Shown here piece after piece: positions 16,719 to 29,000 of a DNA stretch of 42,429 nt. Source of the DNA: JBFMAI01 sp964462635. Its GTDB lineage: Bacteria; Planctomycetota; Phycisphaerae; UBA1845; Fen-1342. Made by a program: the position numbers and the translations under genes. The notes below the pieces were generated by a model. That model did not search any database, was not told the DNA's origin, and saw only the letters and a list, made by a program, of their open reading frames with translations. The DNA lies in assembly GCA_964462635.1 (NCBI GenBank), contig CAYWYJ010000019.1:1-42429 (forward strand), in the 5' to 3' direction. Each line of letters starts with the position of its first letter. Position 1 is the stretch's first letter.

Positions 16719-17052
16719 ACGTCGCCGCCGCCGTTTTTCCCACTGCCACCCCGGGGGGGGTTCCGGGTATAACTAGCGACCGACGGGAGCCGGGTTGCGG
16801 CCGACGGCGGGCGCGGGCCTGACGCGCTGTCCGCGACCGGCTCAAGCGAGCGAGATCGCCTGCGTGTGAACGGGGTTGGCGCGGAGACCGGCGGCGAGGC
16901 CCAACGCGGGTCGGGCCGGTCGGAACCCCGTGACCAGAGCGGCGCTGCGACGAACGCGGCTTGGACCGTCGAGCCGGCGCTGACGCGGGACGACCCTTGG
17001 GATACAACGGCCCCGGACGGGGCCTGAAGCACGTCGTGAAAGAGGTGCGAGC
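16719..17052. promoter_or_regulatory. Long leader before gspD
   Basis: These 334 non-coding bases separate gspM from gspD, in contrast to the tight spacing of the rest of the operon. GGGTATAA at 16765-16772 resembles the GGGTATAA upstream of gspF (8176-8183) and might be a -10 region, but no clear -35 precedes it. A run of eight or more G near 16752-16760 is notable. gspD itself has AGAGG about 9 bases before its ATG. A separate promoter for gspD is therefore possible but unproven. Confidence 0.35.
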
Positions 17053-20000
17053 ATGACGCTGCGGACGACACGGTGGGCAGTGCGGGGCCTCACGGTGAGC
17101 TTCGTCGCGGGACTGGCCGTCTTCGCGGCCCGGGCCCAACAGCCGCCGCCCCAGCCTTCGGGTGAGGTACGCCCGGCGCAGACGCCGACCACTCAGCCGG
17201 ACCGGCCGCCGGACACCCAGGAAGCGCTCGAGAAGCTGCTCCGGCTGCGCGACCAGATGCAGCGGGAGCAGGAAGCCCGTCAGGCCGAGCAGTCCGGTGC
17301 CACGCCGCCGGCGCGGCCGCCGCGACGCCTGACTCCCGCGCGGCCCGTACGTCCCAGCGGCGAGAGCGGGGAGCCGGAGTCCATCGAGCAACTGCGCGAG
17401 CGTGCGCGGGCCTCGACCCAACGGGCACCGCAGCCGCCGGCCGCCGAGCCGCCGCCGCCCGCCGAGACTCCGCTCGCAGGCGCGGAAGAGGAAGTCGTGG
17501 GGCCGCCGGAGAGCCTGGCGAACGTTCCCCCGACAACGGCAACGGAAGAGCACAAGCCGGGGCCCCTGCCCACGCCGACGGTGAAGGCGCCCCCCGAGCC
17601 GGCCGGTCCGCCGAAGCCGGCGGCGCGGAAGCCCGGTCCGGATGAGCCCTCCGAGTGGTTCGCCTTCGACGCCACCCCGTGGGAGGACGTGATCGCCCAC
17701 TTTGTGCAGCGGGTCGGCAAGCCGTTGATGACCGATCCGACGGACATCGTGATCGGCGGGGAGCTGACCTACAAGAGCAACAAGCGCTTCACCAAGGACG
17801 AGGCGATCGACGAGCTGAACCTCATCATGCACGAGAAGGGGTACCGCTTCGTCGAGCGCGAGAACCACGTCTACATCCTCCCGGTCAACGAGATGGCCGA
17901 GCACATCCCGGTGGAGCGGGTGTATCCGACCGTGGCGGCGTTCGAGCAGGCCAACCTGCGCGACATGGATTTCGTCGAGGTGTACTACCGCGTGCCCGAC
18001 CGCAAGGCCGCCACGCTGGTGGACATGTTCACGTCGGCGCTGCCGTACTACGCCCGCCTCTCGGCGCTGGACGAAAGCAACCAGGTGCGGATCATCGCGA
18101 CGGCCCGCGACGTGCGGAAGTTCCTGGCCCTCCAGAAGAAGGTGGACCTGGCCCCCTCCGACCCGCGGCAGATGCGCTTCTTCGAGATCAAGACCAACGC
18201 CCGCGAGATCGAGCGGCTGGTCCGCGAGTTCATGAACCTCGGCGGCAGCGCGCTGATGCCGCAGGTGCAAATGGTCCGCGACCCGCGCACCGGCCGGATG
18301 ATGCCGCAGGCCGTGGGCGGCGCCGCGGCCCCGGCCGAGGTGGACATGGTCGCCGACGACCGGACGAACTCGATCATCGTCAAGGCGACCGCCGACAAGA
18401 TGAAGGAAATCGAGGAGCTGATCGAGAAGTTCGATCAGAAGCCCGACCTGGGCGAGTTCGGCACGCACGTCATCGAGATCCAGCACGCCGACGCGACCGA
18501 GGTGGCCAACCTGCTGAACCAGATTTTCCAGCAGGAGCAGGGGCAGACGGGGGCCGCCACCGCCGGCTGGCAACGCCTGCGGGCCTTGCAGCAGTGGCAG
18601 CAACAGCAGCAGCTCGCGCAGCAGCGGGCCGCGCGGCAGGGTCGGGCCGTGACCCCCGTGCAACAGCCGATGCCGATGGTCGGCGCGCCCGAGGAGATCA
18701 TGGTCGAGGGCATCTTCGAGCGGGCCAAGAAGACGATCCGGCTGGTGGCCGACGCGCGGATGAACGCGCTGATCGTGTACGCCAACCAGGACGGGCTGAA
18801 GCGGGTGCGCGAGCTGCTCGAAGTGCTGGACAAGCCGCAGGCGGACAACCTGCGGGTCTTCGCCCTGGAGCACGCCAACGTCGCCGACGTGGCCCCCGTG
18901 CTCACCCAGATCATGAGCGGCATCGCGCAGACCGGGCTGCGGGGGATGCAACCCGGGGCCACGATCGTCCCCGACGAAACCAAGAACGTCTTTTACGTGA
19001 TCGCCGAGCGGGACGAGTTGGAGCGCGTCGCCGGCCTGATCGCCCAACTGGACGTGCCCGGCCCGCCGCAGGGCCGGCGGGTCGTGCAACTCAAGAACCT
19101 TAAGCCGAGCGACGTGGCCCAGATGATCCACACGCTGCTGGCCACGGGGGCCGCCCGCGGCACGGCCGGCATGTCCACGGGGCGCGCCCGCTTCCGCTCG
19201 CCCGTGACGCTTGGCGGCGGCACGGCCGCGACGTATCAGGTCATCCCGCTCGACGACGCCCAGATGCTGATCGTGATCTGCACGGACGAAGAGTGGGCGA
19301 AGGTCGAGGAGACGATCCAGCTCTGGGACGACGCCGCCCTGACCAACAGCCCCACGCTGGAGACGTTCGTCATCGAGAAGGGCGACGCCCAGGTCATCGC
19401 CAACACGCTGAGCAACATGTACCGCTCCTATCAGCACCCCGCCCTGGGCCGCTCGACCGTGTACATCCAGGCGGAGGGGGACAAGGTGCTGGTGTACGGC
19501 GTGCGGCCGGCGATCGAGGAAATCGCGGCGTTGATCGCGATGCTGGACGTGGCGGACGAGTCGGGCGGGATCGTCATTCTCCCGCTGGCCAACGCCGACG
19601 CCACGCAGGTGGCGCAGCAGCTCCAACTGGCCCTCGGCGTCGGCGGGCGGCGCGGGACCACGACCGTCATCCAGGCGGAGCCGGTCACGAACTCGCTCGT
19701 CGTCCAGGCCGGCAAGGTCGACCTCGGCAAGATCATGGACTTCGCCCAGCGGATGGACGAGCAGGTGGCCGCCCAGACGCCGCAGCGGAAGTTCTTCACC
19801 CCACGTTTCGCCGAACCGCGCGAGGTCGTCGCCGCGGTGCAGCAGCTTTACGCCGGCGTCGCGGCGTTCCGCGGCCGGCCGGCCGGTTCGCAGGTGAAGG
19901 TCGTGGCGGCGGGCCCGCAGGTGATCGTGGAGGCCCCGGCGGACAAGCTGGCCGAGATCGAAGCGTTCGTGACCCAGCTCGACGATCCGAAGGGCAATGA

Positions 20001-23000
20001 GATCATCATCAAGACGCTGAAACTGCCCGGGGCCGACGTGGCCCAGATCGCCAGCAAGCTGAGCAACGCCTTCCGCGCCAAGCCCAACCTCGTGGCCCGC
20101 TTCGACCCCGACCCGCAAAGCGAGACGATCCTGTTGACCTGCGCCAAGGACGCGCTCGAGCAGGCCGAGGCCCTCATCGCCGAGTACGCCGAGGCGCAGC
20201 GCGGCCAGGCCCCCGTGGTCGAGTTCCGGCAGATGACGCACGCCCAGGCGACCGAGGCGGCGGGCTGGCTGCGCGAGCAGCTCGTGACGTACATGGAGAA
20301 GCAACTCGGCCGCAACGCGGCGGCGATGATCAAGGTGACGGCCGATTCGCGGACCAACCGGGTGGTGATCAACGGCCCACAGGTGGCGGTGACCTACGGC
20401 AAACTGCTGCTGGACCAGTACGACGTGCCGATGGAGCAGCCGCTGCTCACCGTCGTGCAGAACGAAGTCCGCAAGCTGCCCGGCCTGGACGTCTACAGCC
20501 TCGCCAACACGCTGTCGGGGACGTTCCGCAATCAGCCGCGGCGGCCGGACGGGCTGGCGGCCACGTTCTACGCCGATCCGACGACGGAGACGCTGATTGT
20601 CAGCGCCCCGAAGGACATGTTCGCAGAGATCGACCGGATCATCGCGCAGTTCGAGGCGGAGACCAAGGACCTGGAGCCGGAGCAGAAGTTCATCGAGGTC
20701 AGGAACGCCGACGCGAACTACATCGCCGCGCAGGTCACCAACCTGTTGAACGTGCGGCTGTCGCGGACGCGGGGGCAGGGCGTGGCGCAGCGGGTGAACG
20801 TGACGGTCGACCAGCGGTTGAACCGACTCGTCCTGAACGCGCCGAAGTTCGTGATCCCGATGGCCGAGGCCCTGGTGGCCGAGCTGGACCAGGTGGCCAC
20901 GACCGAGGGCAACATCCGTACGATCGCGCTGGAGAACGCCGACGCCGGCAGCGTGGTCGGCATCCTCAACGACGTGCTCCGCGAGCGCTTCCGCACCAAA
21001 CGCGAGCTGCGCGTCAGCGCCGAGCCGTTGACGAACTCGATCATCGTCTGCGGCGACAAGGAGGACTTCGCGGAAATCGAGAAATGGGTGAAGGACCTGG
21101 ACACGCGGGCGGAGACGGTCCGCGGGGAACGCAAGATCATCGACGTGATCAACGTCAACCCGCACGAGGTCGTCGCCGTCCTCAACGCCCAGTACGCCCC
21201 CAAGCGCTACGGACAACGCAACAAGCTCGGGCAGGAGATTTCCTTCGCCGTCGTCGGCGGCCGCAGCATCGTCGTGCAGGCGCCGCCCGACAAGATGGGC
21301 GAGGTGCAGGACTTCATCGCCGAACTGGACCGGCTGGACCCCGGCGGCGTGCAGGTGCGCACGTTTGATCTGAAAGTGCTCAACGCAATGCAGGTGCAGA
21401 TCGCGGTGCAGAACTTCCTGCGCGACCTGGGCGGCAACACGCGGCCGGGGCAGCTCAAGCCCGGCGCGTTCGCCGAGCCGACCACCAACACGCTGGTCGT
21501 GCTCGCCCCGCCGGAGCACATGCCGTTCATCGAGGCCCTGATCAAGGACCTGGAGGCGAAGCAGCCGACGCAGGGGCAGGCGCAGACGTACGTGCTGAAG
21601 AACGTGCGGGCCGAGCAGGTGGCCAACAACGTGGACGCCATGCTCAAGGCCAAAGTGGCCGAACGCGAGGGGGCCGTCCGCAAGACGGCGATTCAGACGG
21701 CGGTGTTCGCCGAGCCGTCGACGAACCGGCTGTTTGTCTACGCCCCGACGGAGTACCAGGAACTGGCCGGCAAGCTGATCGCCATGCTCGATGAGGAGGT
21801 CGACAGCAACGACATCGTCCACATCGTGACACTGGACAACGGCGACGCGCAGCAGATCGCCCAGTCGCTCAATGCCGTGATCCAAGGCAACCTGCGCGGC
21901 AGCGGCACCGCCGGCGCCCGCAGCGGGACCGCGACCGTGCGCGTGACGGCCGACGCCGGCAGCAACACGATCATCCTCGCCGGCATGCCGAAGGACATCG
22001 CCGAAGTCGAGCGGTGGACCACCGAGCTGGAGGCGCAAAGCACGCGCGTGCCCGAGCTCCAGACGTTCCAGCTCCAGTACGCCACGACGACCGAAGTCCA
22101 GGACACGCTGAAGAACATCTTCCCGCCGTCGCGCAACCCGCTGGATGCCGTCACCATCAGCGCCGACGAGTACACCGGGCGGCTGATTGTGACCGCCAAT
22201 CGGCGGAAGATGCGGCACGTCGAGCAGGTCATCAAGCAGCTTGACCAGAAACCCCCGACGGCCGAAGAGGGCCTGCTCGCCGGCGGGCGGCAACTCTATC
22301 TGGTCGATGTCAACCGCGGCAGTCCCAGCGACATCGCGTGGGAGCTCAAAGACCTCCTGCCGCCGGAGGACCGCGGCGGGCCCATTGTGGAAGCCGACTG
22401 GTTTGACGAGTACTTGATTGTCAAGTGCCGACCGAGCGAATACGCCAACATCGAGCGACTGATCCGGCAGTTTGAAAGCCGCGCGAAAGTCGAGAAAGTG
22501 GTCCGAACCTACAAGCCCAAGGGCGACCCCGAGGCGCTGCTTCAGTACCTCGTGGCGCGCGGCGAGGACGTTGTTATCGAGCGGGCGACCCAACGGCCGC
22601 AGCAGCCGTCGCTCATCGAAGTCCTGTGGCAGGACGGCGAAGAGCCGGACTCCGTTCGCGAGAAGCGGGAGCGAAACGGCGCGGAGAACCGCCCGGTGTC
22701 GCGTTTCGAGACCGGGCTGCCGCTGCGCGACCTACTCCTCGGCGACGGCGACCCTCCGCCTTCTCAGGAAGCGGGTGGACGCGGCAGCAACCCCCCTCCC
22801 TCTCAGGGAGGGGTCGGGGGATGGTCGCAGCCTTCGCCGGTCGGCGGTCTGAACCCCCCGCCCTCTCAGGGAGGGGTTGGGGGAGGGTCGCAGCCGTCGC
22901 CGGTCGGCGGTCTGAACCCCCCGCCCTCTCAGGGAGGGGCTGGGGGAGGGTCGCAGCCGTCGACAAGCGGCGGCTCCAACCCCCCTGTAGTCCTCCCTGA

Positions 23001-26000
23001 GAGGGGGGACGGCACGAAGCTCCCCGCGCGGGGGGACGATGCCCAGCCGACCACGCCGACGCCCCAGCCCGGCGAGCGCATCGCCTCGCCGATTTCCAAG
23101 GAGCCGACGCGGATCGTCGTCCAGCCCGACGGCACGCTCCTGCTCCACGGGCCGAGCAAGGAAGTCAGCGACATCACCGACGTGCTCGACCTGATCACCG
23201 AAGACCTCGCCAAGGGCGAGGTCGTCCGCATCTTCCGGTTCAAGTACGGCGACGTGTCCGCCGCGGCGGAAATCCTGTCCATGATGTTCGACGTGCAGCA
23301 GCGGCAGATCGTCATTCCGCAGCCGCAGCAGCCGCAGCGCGGCCAGCAGCAGCCCGGTCGCCAAGGGGAGGAAGGCCGCGAACGCGAGGGGTTGGGGATG
23401 CTGGAGCAGCTTCGCGGCATGGTCGGCGGGGCGGCGGCCGGCGCCAAGAAGACCGGCCCGGCCCCCCTGCGCATCGCCACCGACCCCGGGCACAACTACC
23501 TGATCGTCAAGTGTGAAGAGACGCTCTTGCCTGAGATCCGCCAACTGCTGCGCGAATTGGACATTCCGCCGGGCGAAGTGCAGGTCAAGATCTTTCAGCT
23601 TCGCGGTCTGGTCGCCGAAGAGACCGCCGCCAACATCAAGGATGTGCTGGGAATCTCGAAAGTCCAGCAGCGGCGCGGGGGCGCGATGCCGGGGGCCGCG
23701 CTGCGCGGCCGGCCCGGGCAGCAGGGCGGACCGCAACAGCAGCTCATCGAGATGCTCCAGCAGCAGCTCGTGTCGGTGCCGGGCGTCGAGGGCGGCGCGA
23801 AGGTCGAGCGGGTCGAGATCGTCGCCAACGCGACGACCAACTCGCTCATGGTCTCGGCCCCGCCCGAGGTCATGGGCCTGATCGAGAAGGTCATCACCGA
23901 GCTCGAAGAGCTCGAAGGCCGCGACATCGTGGGCATCTATCATTACCCGCTGCGCAGCGCGCGGACGGACGATCTGGTGCCGCTCCTTCAGGAAATCTTC
24001 GATGCCACCGGCGGCGGAGGCGGCGCGGCCCGGGCGGCACGCGGTCCGCGCGCGGCGGCCGGTTCCCCCGCGGCCCTGGGCCCCGTGTCGATCTCCGGCG
24101 ACCCGCGCACCAACACGATCATCTTTGCCGCCGAGGCGAAGGACGTGCCGATCGTCGAGGAGCAGATTCGCCGGCTGGACACGCCCGGGGCGGTCGCCGA
24201 GGCGGAGACCTACCTGTGCCGCTGGGGCGACGCCGAGTCCATCGCGGCCACCGTGGACGCGATCTTCGGCGTCGGGGGCGGGGCGGGCGGGCGGGCGGCC
24301 CGCGCGGGGCGGCCCGCGGCGGCGGCGACCGGCGGGGCGAGCGAGGTGCGTATCGTCCCCGACGCGGCGACCAACACGATCGTCGTGTGGGGACCGGTGG
24401 ACAAGCGCGACCTGATCTTCAAGAAGATCGAGGAGCTCGACAAGCTCGCCCAGCGCGACGTGGCCGAGATCGAGGTCCACAACGTCGCCCCGTCGCAGAT
24501 CGTCAGCTTCATCAACATGTTCCTCGACCAGGGGGAGAGCAAGGGCGGCGACGGACGCCGCGGTCAGGCCCCCGCCACGCCCCCGGCCCAGATCGTCCCG
24601 AATGACAACGCCAAGAAGCTGGTTGTCCGCGGCACGCCGCGGCAGGTGGACCACGTCCGCAGCCTGGTCGGCAGCTTCGACAACCCGGACATCATTCAGC
24701 AAACGGTCAAGGTCATCGAAGTGCCGCACGGGCAGGACGCCACGCGACTGGCCAGCGAGGTCGAACGTGTCGTCAACCAGGCCGAGAACGAGTTGGCCCA
24801 GTCCAGCGGCCGGCGGGCCAAGCAGGTCATCATCGGGGCCGACGAGTACACCAACTCGATCATCGTCGCCGGCGATCCGACGCTGTTCGGTCACGTCGAG
24901 ACCATCCTCGGCCAACTCGGCCAGGTCCGCACGGGCGCCGTCGTCACACGCGTCGTCGAGCTGCGCAATCTCTCGGCCGACGACGCCGAACGCATCATCA
25001 CCGACCTTCAGCAGCAGCGTCGCGGCGGCACGACGGGGACGATCCGCCGTACCGGTGGCTCGCGGTCGCCGACACCGAACGCGCCGTCGATACCTGCGCC
25101 GACCCCGCCGTCGGGCGGCGGCCGGCGGGGCGGGACGCGGCCACCCGGCGGACAGGGCGCGTTGCCGTCCGGCGGCGTCGGACCGCTGGCGCTGGCCGAG
25201 CCGCTGATCCTGCTTCTGCCGTTCACGCCGGACGCGGCGCGAATCGAGGCCGAAACGGGGCCCGCGGAGGCCGAGCAGCAGGACGAGCCGACCCGACTGG
25301 GGGAGTTGCGCCAGTCCGCGCTCGCGGCGCTTCAGCAGCGTCAGCCTCCGACCACCGAGCCCACGCCGCCCGCCGCCGAACCGCCCCGGCGTGCCCCGGA
25401 ACCCGCGCCTCGGGCTCCCGAACCCGCGCCTCGGGCCGCCGACCGCACGCCCGGGGAGCATCGGCGTCCCGCCGGTACGACACCGCAGGGTGCCCCACCG
25501 ACGGGGGCCGACCAACCCGCCGGTCCGCCGGACGAAGAGCAACCGCCCCAGGGGCCGCCGCTCAGTCCCGAAGCGCTGCTCAGCGGCATCAGCGGCTCGC
25601 TGCGCGGCGAAGTGACCGCGAAGGCCGTCGACAGCCAGCGGCTGATCATCACCGGCGACCAGGACGACGTGGACTTCATCGAGCAGATCCTGACGATGAT
25701 GGAGCGATCGACTCCGGCCCCGGTCATCGAGGTCTTCGCGCTGCAAAGCGCCAAGGCGACGGCACTGGCGCCGATCATCGACAAGGCCATCCAGGCCCAA
25801 ATCGCGGCGCGCACCGCCCGTCCCGGACCGCAGGACAAGTTCAGCATCAACGCCGAGGCCCGCAGTAACTCGCTGATCGTCTCGGCGTCCGAGACGATCA
25901 TGGAGCAGATCGCCGAGCTGGTGCAGCGGTTGGACGTCGAGAAGGCCGAGGGCACTGATTTCCGCACGGTGCCGCTGTTCCACATTCGGGCGGCCGAGGC

Positions 26001-29000
26001 GGTCGCCCTGCTCAAGCCGCAGATTGAGAAGCTCAACAAGCTGCGCGAGGTCCCGCCGGAGTCGCAGGCCTCGATCTCCGCCGTCGATCGCTCCAACAGC
26101 GTGCTGGTCATCGGCACGCCGAAGGACGTGCAGGACATCCAGCGGCTGATCGAGACGATCGACGTGGAGCTGACGGCGGAGGACGAGCGCGGCAGCTTCG
26201 TCAGCGCCGACGTGGTGCTGATCCAGCTCCGCAACGGCACCGCCGACGACGTGGCCAAGGTGCTGACGGAGATGATCGAGGAGCAGCAGAAGAACGCGGC
26301 CCAGGCCGCCTCCGAGAAGGGGGCCACGCCGTTCGTGAAGTTGCTGCGGCTGCGGCTGGCCGACGGCCGCGAGCTGCCGCCGCTGGACCTGGAGCGCCCG
26401 ATCAAGGTGCTGCCCGAGAAGGGCACCAACTCGCTGATCGTCTTCTCGACCAAACAGAACAACCAGGCCCTGGCGGCGATCGTCGAGGTGTTCGACACGC
26501 TGCCGATCGGCGTGGACACCGATGTGAAGGCGTTCGCGCTCAAGCACGCCGGCGCCGAGCAGGTCGCCAAGCTGCTGACGGACATCTTCAAGGACAAGAG
26601 CTACCTGGCGCGGCCCAGCGAGGGCGACGCCAAAGGGCTGCAAAAAGGCGTGCTGCCGCCGGTGCCGCCCGGCCTGGCGGCCAAGGGCCTGCCGTACCCG
26701 CTGGTCGTGCAACACGACGCCCGGAGCAACGTGGTCGTGGTGATCGGCCGCAGCGATGCGGTCCTGTTGGCCGGCGGCCTGATCGCCGAGCTCGACCGGC
26801 CGACGCTGTCGCTCGGGCTGAAGTCGCACGTGCTGGAGCTCAAGAACACCCAGGCCGCGACGCTGGCCGAGAAGCTCGGCAAGCTGCTGGACGAGCGGGC
26901 CAAGGCCCTGGGGGCCGACAAGAACGCCGCCCGCGACAGCGCCATCATCCAGCCCGAGGAACGCACCAACGCCCTGATCGTCCTGGCCACCGACGACACG
27001 TTCGACATGATTGAAGACCTCGTGCTCCAGCTCGACGCGGCGGACAAGTACAGCGTGGTGGACGTGCGCTACCAGGCGCTCCGGCACGCCGACGCCCTGA
27101 AGCTCCAGGGCCTGCTCACCGAGATGTTCGACGCGAAGCAGAAGGCCGAGCGCGAGACGAACAAGGAGGTCAAGGATTCGCTGACCGTCGTGGCCGACCC
27201 GCGCAGCAACTCGCTGCTGCTGACGGGGACGCGCGACTACCTGGCCGAGGCCCAACGGCTGATCGGCGAGCTGGACCAGCCCTTCGACGGCTCGGTCGTG
27301 TTCCGCGCCCGCAAGGTCCGGCTCAACAGCGCGGCCAACGTGGCCTCGCTGCTCCAGGAGATGATCGACAAGGCGCTGAAGCAGCAGGATTCCAAGCTGA
27401 AGGGCACGCCGATCCATGTCGCCGCCGACCCGGTCTCCGACACGCTGCTGCTGGCCGCCGCCCGCGAGGACCTGGCGGTGCTGGAGCGTTGGGTCGAGAT
27501 TCTGGACCGGCCCAGCGAGATCGGCCGCATGACCGTCGTGATTCCGCTCGCGCGGGCCGTCGCCGAGGACGCCGCCAAGGCCGTGCAGGACGTGTTCAAG
27601 AAGCCCAGTGGCGGCGGACAGAAGGGCGGCGAGATCGACGTGACGGTGACGGCGGACAAGCTGACGAACTCGGTGGTCGCGTTCGGCCCGCCGGCCTTGC
27701 TGCGCGACATCGAGGACTTCGTCCGCCAACTGGACGGCACGGAGCCGACCAAAGGCGCCGTGGTGAAGATCTTCAAGCTCAAGCAGGCCGACGCCGAGAA
27801 GGCCGGCGAGCTGCTCCAGAGCATCCTGGAGCTGCGCGGCGGCGCGGTGGGCGGGACGGGCACGCGCGGCGGCGGCACATCCGGCAGCCGGCAGGACGCC
27901 GACAAACAGGTGCTGCTGATCTTCCAGCGGCAGCACCCCGAAATGGGCCTGGAGACACTGAAGGCCATCCGGGCGGAGATCTCCGTCATCGCCGACTTGC
28001 GGACGAACTCCCTGGTGGTGACGGCCCCGCCGGCGAGCATGCCGCTGATGGAGTCGCTGGTGGCCGCGGTCGATGTGCCGCCCGAGGACGCCAAGATCCG
28101 CGTCTTCCGCCTGCGCAACGCCGACGCCGAGCAGATGGCCAAGATGCTGGAAACGCTGTTCGAGCGGCGGTCCACGACCGGGGCGGGACGGACGGGCGGG
28201 ACCGCGGAGTCGGAGCGGGTGTTGTCGCTGGCCGGCGGCATGGGCGAGGGCGGTCGCCAGGAGGTCGCGTTCACCACCGACGTGCGGACCAATTCGGTGA
28301 TCGCGGCCGGCACGCCCGGCTACCTCGACCTCGTGGAGGAGATGATCCTCGAACTCGACACCATCCCGATCCAGGAGCGCGAGACGTTCGTCTACTCCCC
28401 GCGCAACATCACCGCCGAGTCGCTGGCCCCCTCGATCAAGGAGTTCAGCGACGCGGAGCAGAAGCGGCTCCAGGACATCGGCGAGGAGGTCTCGATCGCG
28501 GTCCGGCAGGAGCGGCAGATCACGGCCATCGCCAACAAGGACGCCAACAAGATCGTCCTGGACATGGACCCGCGTTTCCGCGACTCGGTGATGAAGGTGG
28601 TCCGCGACTTGGACCAGCCCCCGCCGCAGGTCATGATCCAGGTGCTGATCGTCGAGGTGACGATGGAGAACGACCTGGAACTGGGCGTGGAGTTCGCCTT
28701 CCAGGACCTGCAATACGCCAAGGCCGGGCCGACCGACACGACCACGTACGACTACGTGGGCGGGACGGACCTGGGCGCGGCCGGCAGCGGCCTGGGCGGC
28801 TTCACGTTCACGATCACCGGGGCCGACTTCAACTTCCTGTTCCGCACGCTCCAGAGCGAAGGCAGCCTGAACGTCCTGAGCCGCCCGCAGATCGTGGCGA
28901 TGGACAACCAGGAAGCGTACATCGACATCAGCAACGACGTGCCGTACGTGACCGGGACCTCGACGACCATCGGCGGGCAGATCACCACGAGCGTGGCCCG

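Noticed and set aside
16594..22593. Very long open frame on the minus strand (1999 codons) opposite gspM and gspD
   Set aside because: It is a GC-rich antisense frame, full of His, Arg, Leu, Asp and Val in the pattern made by mirroring gspD codons. It has no recognisable domain, while the plus strand encodes clear secretin repeats.
22789..22977. Possible sequencing or assembly duplication in gspD
   Set aside because: The units differ from each other at several positions and the frame is kept, so a simple copy error is unlikely, though local slippage in evolution is possible.
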